The position numbers were made by a program, and so were the translations under genes. Below the pieces are notes generated by a model. That model did not search any database and was not told the origin of the DNA. It saw only the letters and a list, made by a program, of their open reading frames with translations. Below are positions 47,401 to 56,389 of a stretch of 64,000 nt of DNA, in pieces. Origin of the DNA: Aromatoleum aromaticum EbN1 (GTDB taxonomy: Bacteria > Pseudomonadota > Gammaproteobacteria > Burkholderiales > Rhodocyclaceae); the NCBI RefSeq assembly GCF_000025965.1, contig NC_006513.1, forward strand, positions 1,116,001-1,180,000. The letters are read 5' to 3'. Numbering within the stretch: position 1 is the first letter of the stretch; the number at the start of each line of letters is the position of its first letter.

Positions 47401-47609
47401 GCCTCGGCGTGCTGCCGCTGGCGATCTCGACCGGCGCCGGCTCCGGCAGCCAGAACGCGATCGGCACCGGGGTGCTCGGCGGCACGATTGCCGCGACCGT
47501 GCTGGGCATTTTCTTCATTCCTTTGTTCTATGTCGTGATCATCCGCGTCTTCCGCAAAAAACCCGCTCCGCCCGCAACCATCGCGCCTGTCGCCGAGGAG
47601 GCCAAGTGA
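44448..47609 (+). CDS. HAE1-type RND multidrug/solvent efflux pump
   Basis: Protein of 1053 residues, the AcrB/MexB/TtgB size. It starts [25 protein letters not shown]4 has the proton-relay [24 protein letters not shown] (Asp pair), and the second half has [21 protein letters not shown] with the relay Lys. The porter region includes [20 protein letters not shown]. Substrates are probably hydrophobic antibiotics or solvents, which cannot be resolved from sequence. Its stop overlaps the next start (TGATG). Confidence 0.94.
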   Translation: MARFFIDRPIFAWVIAIVIMLAGALSILTLPVSQYPSIAPPTVVINASYPGASAKAVEDSVTQIIEQKMTGLDGLLYMKSSSDSYGRASLTLTFDAGTNPDIAQVQVQNKLQLALPLLPQAVQQQGVQVAKSTANFLMVVGFVSQDGSLKQVDLADFLVSTVQDPLSRVTGVGEVQVFGSQYAMRVWLDPAKLVKFGLTPGDVQAAIRAQNNEVSAGQLGGTPAVEGQGFTASITAQSRLETVGQFEDILLRSSAQGGEVRLEDVARIEIGAENYGTVGRYNGQPAAAIGIKLAAGANALDTATAVRAQLDRMAPYFPAGVEVVVPYDTTPFVAISIQGVVKTLLEAIALVFLVMYLFLQNIRATLIPTIAVPVVLLGTFGVMAAFGFTINTLTMFGLVLAIGLLVDDAIVVVENVERVMSEEGLSPKEATKRSMDQITGALVGIGLVLSAVFIPMAFFGGSTGVIYRQFSITVAAAMALSVLVAIIFTPALCATMLKPVEKGHEHGEGGWFSGFFRWFNGMFARNTRRYESTVGRILHRSLRFLAIYLAIIAVLALLFLRMPTSFLPEEDQGVMFSQVTLPAGATQDRTLAVLKKVEDHFLENEKDTVRSIFTVAGFSFGGSGQNMGLAFINLQDWDERGEPGMDVKSVAGRAMDAFAQIREAMVFAFVPPAVLELGTASGFNIFLQDRSGLGHDALVAARNQFLGLAAQDKRLVGVRPNGQDDMAEFRLDIDHAKAGALGVSVADINETLATAWGGTYVNDFLDRGRIKKVYLQADADARMKPEDLAKWYVRNRQGEMVPLSAFATAHWSYGSPRLERYNGQPAVEILGQAAPGLSSGDAMAAVEEIMAKLPAGIGYEWTGTSYEERRSGAQAPALYALSLLVVFLCLAALYESWSVPFAVMLVVPLGVLGALLAATGRGLSNDVYFQVGLLATIGLSAKNAILIVEFAKAQMEEEGKELVAATLDAVRMRLRPILMTSLAFGLGVLPLAISTGAGSGSQNAIGTGVLGGTIAATVLGIFFIPLFYVVIIRVFRKKPAPPATIAPVAEEAK

Positions 47610-49036
47610 TGACCCGACTCCGCATCCTGACGGCCGCACTCGCCGCCACTGTCGCGAGCGCATGCTCGACGCTGGCGCCGGACTACCAACGGCCACCCGC
47701 GCCGGTCCCGGCGTCCTTCCCGCAGGCGCCGGACACGCTTTCGGCAAGAGTCCCCGCGGCCGACGCCCTGCCGTGGCGCGATTTCTTCGCCGCGCCCGGC
47801 CTGCGCGAGCTGATCGCGCTGGCGCTCGACAACAACCGCGACCTGCGCGTGACTGCCCTCAACATCGAGCGCGCCCGCGCGCAGTACCGCATCCAGCGCG
47901 CGGACCTGTTCCCGGCGATCGGCGCGAGCGGGGGCCAGAACGCGCAGCGCCTGCCCGCGGACCTCGTGCGCGGCAGTAGCGGCGGCAACGCCAACGGCGA
48001 TGCGAGGATCAGCCGGCAGTACAGCGCGACGATCGGCTTCTCGGTGTGGGAGCTGGATTTCTTCGGCCGCCTGCGCAGCCTCAACGAGCAGGCGCTGGAA
48101 CTGTACCTCGGCACCGAGGAGGCGCGCCGCAGCGCGCAGATCAGCCTCGTCGCGGAAGTCGCGAACGCGTGGCTGACGCTCGCCGCCGACCGCGAACGCC
48201 TCGCGCTCGCCCGGAATACCTACCGGACGCGGCAGGAGTCGTACGAGCTGACGCGACGCAGCTTCGAGGCCGGCGCGGTGTCGGCGCTCGACCTGCGGCA
48301 GGCGGAGACGCTGCAGGAAGACGCGCGCGCCGACGCCGCGCGTTTCACCGCGCTCGTCGCGCAGGACGAGAACGCGCTCGCGCTGCTCGCGGGCATGCGC
48401 GTTCCGCCCGAGCTGCTGCCGCCGCAGCTCGCCGGCACGATGACCGCGGTCGCTGAGCTGCCCGCCGGCGTGCCGTCCGAAGTCCTCGTGCGCCGCCCCG
48501 ACATCCTGGAGGCGGAGCGCCGGCTGCGCGCGGCCAATGCCAACATCGGTGCGGCCCGGGCCGCTTTCTTCCCGTCGATCACGCTGACCGCGGCGGCCGG
48601 CAGCGCGAGCAGCACGCTCGACGGCCTGTTCTCGAGCGGCTCCGGCACGTGGAGCTTCGTGCCGCAGATCCGCATCCCGATCTTCGAGGCCGGCCGCCTG
48701 CGCGCGAACCTCGACGTCGCCGAGATCCAGCGCGACATCAACGTCGCGCAGTACGAAAGGGCGATCCAGGGCGCGTTCCGCGAAGTCGCCGACGCGCTGG
48801 CCGAACGGGCGACGCTCGCCGAGCAGCTCGACGCGCGGAGGCGCCTCGTCGACGCGACCGCCGAGAGCTTCCGGCTGTCCGAAGCGCGCTACAAGGGTGG
48901 CGTCGACAGCTACCTCGGCCTGCTCGATGCGCAACGCACGCTGTACGACGCCCAGCTCCAGCTGATCGCCGTGCGCGAGTCCGACGCCGCCAACCGCATC
49001 GCGCTGTACAAGGCACTCGGCGGCGGCTGGCAGTAA
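47609..49036 (+). CDS. TolC-like outer-membrane efflux lipoprotein (NodT/OprM family)
   Basis: Protein of 475 residues with a lipobox (AALAATVASACSTLAPDYQRP). Two OEP repeats are seen: the first around DNNRDLRVTALNIERARAQYRIQRADLFPAI, the second around RRPDILEAERRLRAANANIGAARAAFFPSITL. The C-terminal hairpin contains RYKGGVDSYLGLLDAQRTLYDAQLQ, diagnostic of the OprM/NodT type. It completes the tripartite pump, coupled by a 1-base overlap with the pump gene. Confidence 0.93.
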   Translation: MTRLRILTAALAATVASACSTLAPDYQRPPAPVPASFPQAPDTLSARVPAADALPWRDFFAAPGLRELIALALDNNRDLRVTALNIERARAQYRIQRADLFPAIGASGGQNAQRLPADLVRGSSGGNANGDARISRQYSATIGFSVWELDFFGRLRSLNEQALELYLGTEEARRSAQISLVAEVANAWLTLAADRERLALARNTYRTRQESYELTRRSFEAGAVSALDLRQAETLQEDARADAARFTALVAQDENALALLAGMRVPPELLPPQLAGTMTAVAELPAGVPSEVLVRRPDILEAERRLRAANANIGAARAAFFPSITLTAAAGSASSTLDGLFSSGSGTWSFVPQIRIPIFEAGRLRANLDVAEIQRDINVAQYERAIQGAFREVADALAERATLAEQLDARRRLVDATAESFRLSEARYKGGVDSYLGLLDAQRTLYDAQLQLIAVRESDAANRIALYKALGGGWQ

Positions 49037-49237
49037 GGCTTTGGCGCCCGGGAACGGCGTGGCACCGGCGCGGCGGCGCTCTTCGCGGCAACCTCCCGGC
49101 AACTTTCCGGCACGCACCGCAGCCGGCGCGCATGGAATTGTCCGCCTGCCGCGCGGTCGAATCGCGATCGGCGGCGGCACGCAGGCAGCAAGAGCAGGCA
49201 CGGCCCCGCGGGTCACGGTCCACTGGAGAGCGTCACC

Positions 49238-49606
49238 ATGCGCATTCGGCACCCAGGCCTCCTCGCCTTCGTGGCCACCCTCGCGGCGGCCGGCCCGGCC
49301 CTCGCGCACCACGGCTGGAACTGGGCCGAGCCGGACAACTCGGCGCTCACCGGCGTCGTCAAATCGGTGCGGCTCGGCAATCCGCACGGGCGCGTGACGC
49401 TCGACGTCGGCGGCGAGCAATGGGTCGCGGAAGTCGGCCAGCCGTGGCGCAATGCGCGTGCCGGACTGCGGGACGAGATGCTCGTCGAAGGCGTGCGAGT
49501 GACGATCTCGGGTCATCGCTCGGCGCGCCCCGGCGAGAAACTCATCAAGGCCGAGCGCGTGATCATCGGCAACACGACGTACGACCTGTATCCTGACCGC
49601 GACTAG
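49238..49606 (+). CDS. Small periplasmic protein, DUF6152-like
   Basis: Protein of 122 residues with a signal peptide (LLAFVATLAAAGPALAHHG). The mature part starts HHGWNWAEPDNSALTG, then VVKSVRLGNPHGRVTLDVGG and GLRDEMLVEGVRVTISGHRS, which resembles the DUF6152 family of small periplasmic beta proteins. Histidines at the mature N-terminus could bind metal. It is 8 bp before a membrane protein gene, so the two form a pair. The function is unknown. Confidence 0.75.
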   Translation: MRIRHPGLLAFVATLAAAGPALAHHGWNWAEPDNSALTGVVKSVRLGNPHGRVTLDVGGEQWVAEVGQPWRNARAGLRDEMLVEGVRVTISGHRSARPGEKLIKAERVIIGNTTYDLYPDRD

Positions 49607-49614
49607 GGGCGGGA

Positions 49615-50094
49615 ATGTTCGGCGAACTGCTCGCCGCGATCGATGCCTCGGCGCTGTCGGTCCACCTGCGGCATTCGATCTGGCTCTACCCGGTCGTCAG
49701 CGCCGCCCACATCCTCGGCATCGCGCTGCTGGTCGGCGCGATCGTGCCGATGGACGCGCGGCTGATCGGCCTGTGGCCGTCGCTGCCGGTGGCGCTGTTC
49801 GCGCGCACGATCCTCCCGTTCGCGGCCGGCGGCTGCATCCTGGCGATCGGCACCGGCACATTGCTGTTCATCGTGCAGCCCGCCGATTACGCGGCGCTGC
49901 CGGTGTTCTGGACCAAAATGGCGCTGGTGCTGGCCGGCGTCGCCAATGCGCTCGTACTGCGGCGCAGCGCGGCGTGGCGGCGCGCGATCGCGCACACGAC
50001 CGGCACGGCACAGGCGCTGCGGCTTTCCGGCAGCCTGTCGCTCGCGATCTGGCTCACGACGCTGTTTCTCGGCAGGCTCCTCGGTTTCCTGTGA
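49615..50094 (+). CDS. Four-TM inner-membrane protein of unknown function (DUF6644/DUF2214-like)
   Basis: Protein of 159 residues with hydrophobic segments at LYPVVSAAHILGIALLVGAIVPM, VALFARTILPFAAGGCILAIGTG, FWTKMALVLAGVANALVL and LSLAIWLTTLFLGRLLGFL. SAAHILGI contains a His in TM1. The pattern resembles short bacterial membrane families named DUF6644 or DUF2214. It is co-directional with the periplasmic DUF6152-like gene (8-bp gap), so an envelope pair is likely, possibly in metal or redox handling. No function can be assigned. Confidence 0.7.
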   Translation: MFGELLAAIDASALSVHLRHSIWLYPVVSAAHILGIALLVGAIVPMDARLIGLWPSLPVALFARTILPFAAGGCILAIGTGTLLFIVQPADYAALPVFWTKMALVLAGVANALVLRRSAAWRRAIAHTTGTAQALRLSGSLSLAIWLTTLFLGRLLGFL

Positions 50095-50155
50095 CGGACG
50101 GCGGCGCGGCAGCGCACTGTCGGGCACTGCCGGCCGCCCGGTCCTGCGCAACCGC

Positions 50156-50692
50156 TCAGTCTTCGAGCAGGCTGCGCAGCATCCACGCGGTCTTTTCGTG
50201 GACTTCGAGGCGCTGCGTCAGCAGATCGGCAGTCGGCTGGTCGTTCGCGTCATCGACGACCGGGAACAGGCTGCGCGCGGTGCGCGCGGTCGCTTCCTGC
50301 GCGGCGACGAGGCTGCGGACCATGTCGAACGCTTTCGGCACTCCTTCGATTTCCTTGATCGACGCGCGCTCGACGAATTCCCGGTAGGTCCCAGGCGCGG
50401 GAAACCCGAGCGCGCGGATGCGTTCGGCGATCAGGTCGAGCGCCGTCCATTGCTCGGTGTATTGCTGCATGAACATCACGTGCAGCGTGTTGAACATCGG
50501 CCCGGTGACGTTCCAGTGGAAATTGTGCGTCATCAGGTAGAGCGTGTAGCTGTCGGCGAGCAGCGCCGACAGACCGTCCGCGATCTTCGCGCGATCATCC
50601 TCGCTGATTCCGATGTCGATCCGTGCCACCCCTCTTCCGAGCTTCTCCAGCTTGTCCTGTTTTTCCTGCTTGTCCTGCTTCTTCGATGCCAT
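50156..50692 (-). CDS. dps: Dps-family ferritin-like DNA-binding protein
   Basis: Protein of 178 residues with a Lys-rich N-terminal tail ([18 protein letters not shown]) that could bind DNA. The ferroxidase region is visible: [38 protein letters not shown] (His and acidic residues of the inter-subunit site). It stores iron and protects DNA during oxidative stress or starvation. ATG 50692 has AAGGAGAAC upstream; longer upstream frames are rejected. It is monocistronic, next to but separate from the Hsp70 operon. Confidence 0.92.
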   Translation of the reverse strand: MASKKQDKQEKQDKLEKLGRGVARIDIGISEDDRAKIADGLSALLADSYTLYLMTHNFHWNVTGPMFNTLHVMFMQQYTEQWTALDLIAERIRALGFPAPGTYREFVERASIKEIEGVPKAFDMVRSLVAAQEATARTARSLFPVVDDANDQPTADLLTQRLEVHEKTAWMLRSLLED

Positions 50693-50832
50693 GCTGTTCT
50701 CCTTGTTGAAAGCAAACGAAACCGGGTGCATTGCACCTGCAGGACTATATACGGGATGCGGCGGCAGGGCACAGGACAAAGGTATTGCCGCGATGCGCGC
50801 AGCGAATGACGGCATGCCTTAGGGTTGCGGGT

Positions 50833-53601
50833 TCAGTGGTCGAGGAGCTGCAGTCCCGGCGGCAGCGCTTCGCCGAACGCACGCCATTTCTCGGCTTCCT
50901 CGAGCACGACGACTTCGCGCACCATCGCGGTCCAGCTCGGCGGTGCGTTGATCGCCGCGAGGCGCCGCGCCACTTCGTCACGGAGTTCGGCGGGCAGGTC
51001 GCGCGAGCGGTCGCCGGTCATGCGGGCGATCTGGGCTGCGGCGAACGCGGCCGGCTCGATGCGCTTCCAGTCGAGTGCGAGGATCGCGTCGAGCCAGCGC
51101 GTCGCCACGTCGGCCGGCACGACGTTGTGCGCGCTGCCGTACAGCGGCTCGCGCGCGCCGATGCGCCCGACCGCCCACCACGCGTTGTGCTTTTCCGCGG
51201 GTCTCTGCAGCCGCTCGATCAGCCATTCGCCGATCTCGATGCGATGTTCGACTTCGACCCGCTCGAGCGATGCGGCCAGCCGCACGAGATCCTCGAGGCT
51301 GCCGCGCGTCCCGAGCGGCTGGCGGGCGCGTCGCGCGGCGTCGTCGGCTTCGAGCTGTTCGCCCGCCGCCTGCAGCACGAGCAGCTGTTCGGCCGCACCC
51401 AGTCCGCCCGCCGCGCGCCGCCACAGCGTCCACCATTCCGACCAGTTCTGCCGCTCCCGCACGTACTGGATGCCCTGCCCGAACAGCGTCCACAGCTGCT
51501 CGACCCGCCAGTCGTCGAGCGGATAGCCGAGCCCGGGCCGCAGGCAGTAGCCGGCAAGATTGAGCCACAGGCGCTCGTGCTCGGCCGAGCGGCGCCGGCG
51601 CCGCACGCGCTCCCACAGCACGTCGAACAATGCGCGCAGCAGCGGCACGTCCCAGCTTTCACGCTTGCCGAGCAGGTGGTCGAGCTGGCCGCGCAGCTGA
51701 CGCACTTCCTTGCCGCTGAGGTCGTGCGAGCGGGAGCCGAAGACGCGCTCGACCGCTTCGACCGCGTCGGCGAAGCGCGGCGGCAGTGCCGCGACCGTTT
51801 CCGCCTGCGCTGCGCCGTCGCCGCGCAGCTGGAACGCGAGCAGCCAGCGGCGCGCGGGCTCGGCAATGCTGACGCAATGCATGTCGAGCGTGCCGACTTC
51901 GGTCATCGTGGCAACGATCCGCACCGGCACGTCGACGGTACCGCTGCCGGCCGCCGGGATGACGGTCGCGATCGGCGGCAGGCGCACGAAGTCGTCGCCG
52001 GCGATGTCGACGAGGTCGCCCGCCTGATGCGGCGTGTCGGCGGCCGACGACACGAGGTGGAACTGCACCGGCTGGCCGAGCTTCAGCGCGAAGCTGCGCT
52101 CCGGTAGATGGACTTCGACGGCTTCTTCGGTGCCGCGCGGCAGCACGCACACGCCGCGCCGCGACGGCCCATCGCCCTCGATGACGAGGAAGTAGCTGCG
52201 CGGCGCACCTCCGCCGATGCGCGGCCCCTGCCCGGCACGTACCAGCGCGTACGCGACGGCGCCGCGCGCGACCGCGACGTCGGGGTCGTCGTTGTGCAAC
52301 AAGCGCAGCGCCTGGCCGCGCCAGCCGCCGAGCACGTGCTGCAGCCGCTCGCTCAGCGCATGCGAGCGGAACACGCCGCCATTGAGCAGCACGGTGTCGG
52401 GCACCGGCAGCTCGGGCGCTTCGGGCGCATCCGCGCCGAGCGCTTCCCGCGACGCAGCCGCGTGCCGCTCGAGAAACGCCGCGAGGTGGCGCGTGATCGC
52501 GGGATCGGCCGGGTACGGCAGGCCGAATTCGACGATGCCGGCGCGCCGCCGGGCCGGGCGCTGATCGGCACCGCCTCGAGGCAGGAAGCCGTCGACGATC
52601 AGGTGCTCGACTTCGTCGCGCGCAAGCTCGACCGAGCGCGCGCCGCCGACGAGCCGGCTGCCGGCCCCGAGCAGCGTCACCGTCGTGCGCTCGCGCGCGG
52701 CCGGGCCGAGCAGCTGTTCCTTCGCGCCTCGGCAGCGCTGCAGGAGCTGCGAAAAGCGCGCCGCGGTGAGCTTGCCCTCGGCCACGCCGAGGCGCGCTTC
52801 GACGACATGCGCGAGCGCGAGATCCATGTTGTCGCCACCGAGCATCAGGTGGTCGCCGACGCCGATGCGGGTCAAGCGTGGTTCGCCCTCCTCGACGGCG
52901 ACGCGGATCAGCGTGAAGTCGGTCGTGCCGCCGCCGACGTCGCAGACGAGGATTAGCCGCGTCGCCTCCAGTTCCGCCGCGAGTGTTGCCCGGTGGCGGA
53001 ACAGCCAGTCGTAGCACGCCGCCTGCGGCTCCTCGAGCAAGCGCAGCGCCGGCAGCTGCGCGAGCCGCGCCGCTTCGAGCGTCAGCGCCCGCGCCCCTTC
53101 GTCGAACGACGCGGGCACGGTAAGCACGACCTCTTGGCGCTCCAGCGGCGCGTCCGGGAAGCGCGCGTTCCACGCCGCGCGCACGTGCGCGAGGTAACTC
53201 GCGCTCGCCGCGACCGGCGACACTTTCGCGACGTCGTCGCCCGCCCCCCAAGGCAGAATCGGCGCGCTGCGATCGACGCCGGCGTGCGACAGCCAGCTTT
53301 TCGCGCTGGCAACGAGCCGTCCCGGCACCTGCGCGCCAAGCTCGCGCGCGAGGCCGCCGACGACGACCGGCTCGACGCCGGCAACATCGGCCGCCACCCA
53401 CGGCAGCTGCAGATCGTCCCGGCTCAGCTCGCCGGGCGCCGGGTGGTAGCGCAGCGACGGCAGCAGCGGTCGCGCCGCGACTTCGCCCGGGGCGACGAGC
53501 TGATCGATCGGCAGCAGCGCGATGCCATCCTCGCCCGGCGCCGCGTACGCGACGACGGTGTTGCTGGTCCCGAGGTCGATCCCGACGAGATAAGGCTTCA
53601 C
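50833..53601 (-). CDS. Large Hsp70-like ATPase (922 residues)
   Basis: The nucleotide-binding domain shows phosphate-1 GIDLGTSNTVVAYA, phosphate-2 ILVCDVGGGTTDFTLI and the adenosine motif VLLNGGVFRSHALSERL. The substrate-binding region differs from DnaK, and a long C-terminal helical region (about 620-922; RRRRSAEHERLWLNLAGYCL) replaces the lid and resembles DUF3731-type tails. GTG 53601 is 5 bases past the upstream stop codon. It is third gene after DUF2760 and a second Hsp70-like gene. No DnaJ or GrpE is nearby. It is a specialised chaperone-like ATPase of unknown client. Confidence 0.85.
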   Translation of the reverse strand: MKPYLVGIDLGTSNTVVAYAAPGEDGIALLPIDQLVAPGEVAARPLLPSLRYHPAPGELSRDDLQLPWVAADVAGVEPVVVGGLARELGAQVPGRLVASAKSWLSHAGVDRSAPILPWGAGDDVAKVSPVAASASYLAHVRAAWNARFPDAPLERQEVVLTVPASFDEGARALTLEAARLAQLPALRLLEEPQAACYDWLFRHRATLAAELEATRLILVCDVGGGTTDFTLIRVAVEEGEPRLTRIGVGDHLMLGGDNMDLALAHVVEARLGVAEGKLTAARFSQLLQRCRGAKEQLLGPAARERTTVTLLGAGSRLVGGARSVELARDEVEHLIVDGFLPRGGADQRPARRRAGIVEFGLPYPADPAITRHLAAFLERHAAASREALGADAPEAPELPVPDTVLLNGGVFRSHALSERLQHVLGGWRGQALRLLHNDDPDVAVARGAVAYALVRAGQGPRIGGGAPRSYFLVIEGDGPSRRGVCVLPRGTEEAVEVHLPERSFALKLGQPVQFHLVSSAADTPHQAGDLVDIAGDDFVRLPPIATVIPAAGSGTVDVPVRIVATMTEVGTLDMHCVSIAEPARRWLLAFQLRGDGAAQAETVAALPPRFADAVEAVERVFGSRSHDLSGKEVRQLRGQLDHLLGKRESWDVPLLRALFDVLWERVRRRRRSAEHERLWLNLAGYCLRPGLGYPLDDWRVEQLWTLFGQGIQYVRERQNWSEWWTLWRRAAGGLGAAEQLLVLQAAGEQLEADDAARRARQPLGTRGSLEDLVRLAASLERVEVEHRIEIGEWLIERLQRPAEKHNAWWAVGRIGAREPLYGSAHNVVPADVATRWLDAILALDWKRIEPAAFAAAQIARMTGDRSRDLPAELRDEVARRLAAINAPPSWTAMVREVVVLEEAEKWRAFGEALPPGLQLLDH

Positions 53602-53606
53602 GGCAT

Positions 53607-55451
53607 TCAGGACTGCCCGCCGCGCACGTCGAACGACACTTTCCAGCGCGCGCTGCCGTCCGCAGGCAGCGCTTCGAGCTCCAGCGTGCCGGCTTCGGTG
53701 ACGCGCGCATGCAGCTTCACGCGCACGATCTCGCCTGCGGCACGGCCTTCCGCGGGCAGGCTGGCCTCGATCTCCTCGAGCTCCTGCAGCTCGTCCGGCG
53801 CCCAGAAGTCGAGCAGCGTGCCGACTTCGTCCTGGCGTCGCACTGACGAACCGAAAAAGCGGAACCGCACCGGTTCGCCGACGACCAGGCCGAACTCCTG
53901 CGCCGGCAGCTGCGCCTCCGTCCCTTCCTCCATGCCGAACGGCGCGAGGCACAGCGCCTGGATCGGCGGCTCGACGCCCGGCACCGCCGGCATCGCGGAC
54001 TCGACCGCGACGTAGTACGCCCGGGCAGTGCCGCCGCGGATGCGCACGCCGCGGCCGCGCCGCACGTAGCCGTAATATGCGGCGCCGCGCGACACCGCGA
54101 GGTCGAGATCGGCGCGTTGCAGCACGCGGACCGGCGCGGCCCCTTCGGCTTCGAGCCAGCCGTCGAGCGTCGCCAGCACGCGATCGGCGAGCAGCGCGGA
54201 CTTGAACACGCCGCCGTTGAACAGCACCGCGGTCGGATGCAGGAAGCTCGCGTCGGCCGGATGAAGTGCGCCGAAACCTTCCAGCTCGGTCGTCGCGCCG
54301 AGCTGGCGCCCGAGGAACGCTGCGAGGTGGCGCGTGATCGCCGCGTCCTGCGCATACGGCAGGCCGAGCTGCGTGAGGCCGGCGCGGGCGCGCGACAGCG
54401 GCCGGTCACTGACTTGGGCCGGCGGGAAGAAGCCGTCTACGATCGTCGCGGTCAGCATCTCGCGGCCGAGCTCGGTGCGGATCGAGCCGCCAATGAGCTT
54501 CGCGCCGCGGCTCGGCACGACGATCGGCACGGCGTCGACCGTCGGGTCGCCGAGCAGCGTCTCCTTCGCGCTGCGGCACGCGTGCGCGAGGGCGCGCATC
54601 TGCCACGCGTCAAGCTGCGTGCCCGCCGCCGCGAGATTGCGCGCGACCGCGTACGCGAGTGCGAGATCCATGTTGTCGCCGCCGAGCAGGATGTGCTCGC
54701 CGACCGCGACGCGGTGCAGTTCGAGGTTGCCGTCGCGTTCGACGACCGCGATCAGCGACAGGTCGGTCGTGCCGCCGCCGACATCGACGACGAGGATGAC
54801 GTCGCCGGGCTTCGCCTCGTCGCGCCAGTGCCCTTCGCTCGTCTGGATCCAGCTGTACAGCGCCGCCTGCGGTTCCTCGAGCAGCGTCATGTGGCGGTAG
54901 CCGGCAGTGGCCGCGGCTTCCGCAGTCAGCTCGCGCGCGGCCGGGTCGAACGACGCGGGGATCGTCACGGTGATGTCCTGCTCGTCGAACGGCGCGTCGG
55001 GCTGCGCGTCGTTCCACGCGTCGCGCAGATGCGCCAGGTAGCGCACCGACGCTTCGAGCGGCGAAATCCGCGCGACCTCGTCAGGTGCGTCGCTTGGCAG
55101 GATCGCCGCCTTGCGGTCGACGCCCGGATGGCACAGCCAGCTTTTCGCGCTCGACACGAGGCGGATCGGCGTGCCGGCACCGCGCGAGCGCGCGAATTCG
55201 CCGACGACGTAGTCCTGCGCGCTCGTCCACGGCAGCGTCAGCTCGCCTTCGCCGAGCTCGTTCTCGTGTGGCAGGTAGAGGAAGGACGGCAGCAGCGGCA
55301 GCGCCTCGACGGCGCCGGGGCCGGTCAGCTGCGGAATCTCCAGCACTTCTTGGGCGGCGTGTTCGCCGTCGCTGCCGGCAATGTCGATGTACGACAGCGC
55401 GCAGTGGGTCGTGCCGAGGTCGATGCCGATGACGAAACGCGGCTCGCTCAT
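53607..55451 (-). CDS. Second Hsp70-like ATPase (614 residues)
   Basis: The nucleotide-binding domain has GIDLGTTHCALSYIDIAG, ILVVDVGGGTTDLSLIAV and VLFNGGVFKSALLADRV. It aligns with its larger neighbour across the N-terminal 500 residues, suggesting an old duplication. The C-terminal part (EFGLVVGEPVRFRFFGSS, then EAGTLELEAL) looks like a short beta domain without a DnaK lid, and it lacks a DnaK-type C-terminal tail. Its ATG at 55451 overlaps the DUF2760 stop by 4 bases. The two ATPases are probably made in fixed ratio and may act together. Confidence 0.85.
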   Translation of the reverse strand: MSEPRFVIGIDLGTTHCALSYIDIAGSDGEHAAQEVLEIPQLTGPGAVEALPLLPSFLYLPHENELGEGELTLPWTSAQDYVVGEFARSRGAGTPIRLVSSAKSWLCHPGVDRKAAILPSDAPDEVARISPLEASVRYLAHLRDAWNDAQPDAPFDEQDITVTIPASFDPAARELTAEAAATAGYRHMTLLEEPQAALYSWIQTSEGHWRDEAKPGDVILVVDVGGGTTDLSLIAVVERDGNLELHRVAVGEHILLGGDNMDLALAYAVARNLAAAGTQLDAWQMRALAHACRSAKETLLGDPTVDAVPIVVPSRGAKLIGGSIRTELGREMLTATIVDGFFPPAQVSDRPLSRARAGLTQLGLPYAQDAAITRHLAAFLGRQLGATTELEGFGALHPADASFLHPTAVLFNGGVFKSALLADRVLATLDGWLEAEGAAPVRVLQRADLDLAVSRGAAYYGYVRRGRGVRIRGGTARAYYVAVESAMPAVPGVEPPIQALCLAPFGMEEGTEAQLPAQEFGLVVGEPVRFRFFGSSVRRQDEVGTLLDFWAPDELQELEEIEASLPAEGRAAGEIVRVKLHARVTEAGTLELEALPADGSARWKVSFDVRGGQS

Positions 55452-56002
55452 AGCTCCACCTCCGCCTGCGCGATGATCGAAGCGTCATGTTGCTCGGCGA
55501 GCTTCGGCAGGCGCGCGTCGGTGACGCGCCAGCCGCGATGGCTGATCGTGCCGGTGAAAGGCGGCTTGCCGACGACGTTGCCGGTGAGACGGATCGCCGC
55601 GGCGTCGAAACCGTCGGTGAGGGTCACGCGGCTGCCTTCGGCGTCGGCGTGCACCGGCTCGATGCTGAAATGCTCGCCCAGCGCCTTGCGGCACCCGGCA
55701 TGCACCAGGCGTGCCGCGCTGCCGACATCGGCGTCGGAATAGACCGAGATGTCCTCCGCGACGAAATCGATGAGGCGCGCTTCGCGCTGCAGCATGCCGA
55801 GCAGCTGCAGCGCGGCCTCGTGCGGAACTTCGCGCAGCGGACGCACGTCGGGGGCGGGTTCAGCGGCGGGCGGCGCGGCGACGTCGGCGCCCGCGCGCAG
55901 GCCCATCACCTGCGCGGCGAAGTCACGGTTGCCAATGATCGAGAAGAACGCGCCGAACGCAAGCGACAGTCGGCGCATGAAAGAAGGAGGGGTCTGAGCC
56001 AT
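55448..56002 (-). CDS. DUF2760 protein, first gene of the Hsp70-pair operon
   Basis: Protein of 184 residues from ATG 56002 (MAQTPPSFMRRLSLAFGAFF). The first 35 residues are an amphipathic or membrane-like segment (LSLAFGAFFSIIGNRDFAAQV). The C-terminal half reads LQLLGMLQREARLIDFVAEDI, ARLVHAGCRKALGEHF and FTGTISHRGWRVTDARLPKL, as in DUF2760. This family recurs just before two Hsp70-like genes, so it may be a membrane-associated partner or co-chaperone. The function is undescribed to my knowledge. Confidence 0.82.
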   Translation of the reverse strand: MAQTPPSFMRRLSLAFGAFFSIIGNRDFAAQVMGLRAGADVAAPPAAEPAPDVRPLREVPHEAALQLLGMLQREARLIDFVAEDISVYSDADVGSAARLVHAGCRKALGEHFSIEPVHADAEGSRVTLTDGFDAAAIRLTGNVVGKPPFTGTISHRGWRVTDARLPKLAEQHDASIIAQAEVEL

Positions 56003-56389
56003 GAAAAGGTCCTGTAGGTCCTGTAGGTCCTGTAGTTGTCCGGCACGGCGGGGCCGGGATCGGGCGTCCGGCGGCGGAACGCGCGCACGGCAGCCGTTCG
56101 TGGGCGACCGGCGGTGACGTCGTCGCCGCCGCGCCTGCGTTCCCTTCCGGGAACCGTCCCGCCGCGCGCCGCAATTCGATTCCGGTTGTCGCACCCATCG
56201 GCCAGGCTGTCTGGCGCCAGGGATGGTGCGACGCAATATAGTCGATTCTTCGCCTGGCGCCCACAATGACAGCGAGACCGGTCGGGCGGCCGCCAGCGTG
56301 CGGATCGTACCATCCGGGCAGGCTCGGCGCGCCGGCCATGGCACTACCGCCGACGCGGTTCGCGTCGATCACCGCGGGAGAGCATCCTC
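56003..56389. other. Divergent intergenic region before DUF2760 and GST genes
   Basis: This is a 387-bp gap with no gene. At 56010-56035 TCCTGTAGG is repeated almost three times. On the minus strand this places AGGACC units in tandem directly before the DUF2760 start, so the array overlaps its ribosome-binding site. The rest should contain the two divergent promoters; I do not see strong consensus hexamers. Confidence 0.6.

Noticed and set aside
44256-47747. A 1163-codon open frame antisense to the RND pump, and similar long antisense frames over aidB, aliB, the EAL protein and the bbs genes
   Set aside because: They mirror the codon pattern of strong genes on the other strand, are low-complexity in Arg, Ala, His and Asp, and match no family. 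Typical shadows in GC-rich DNA.
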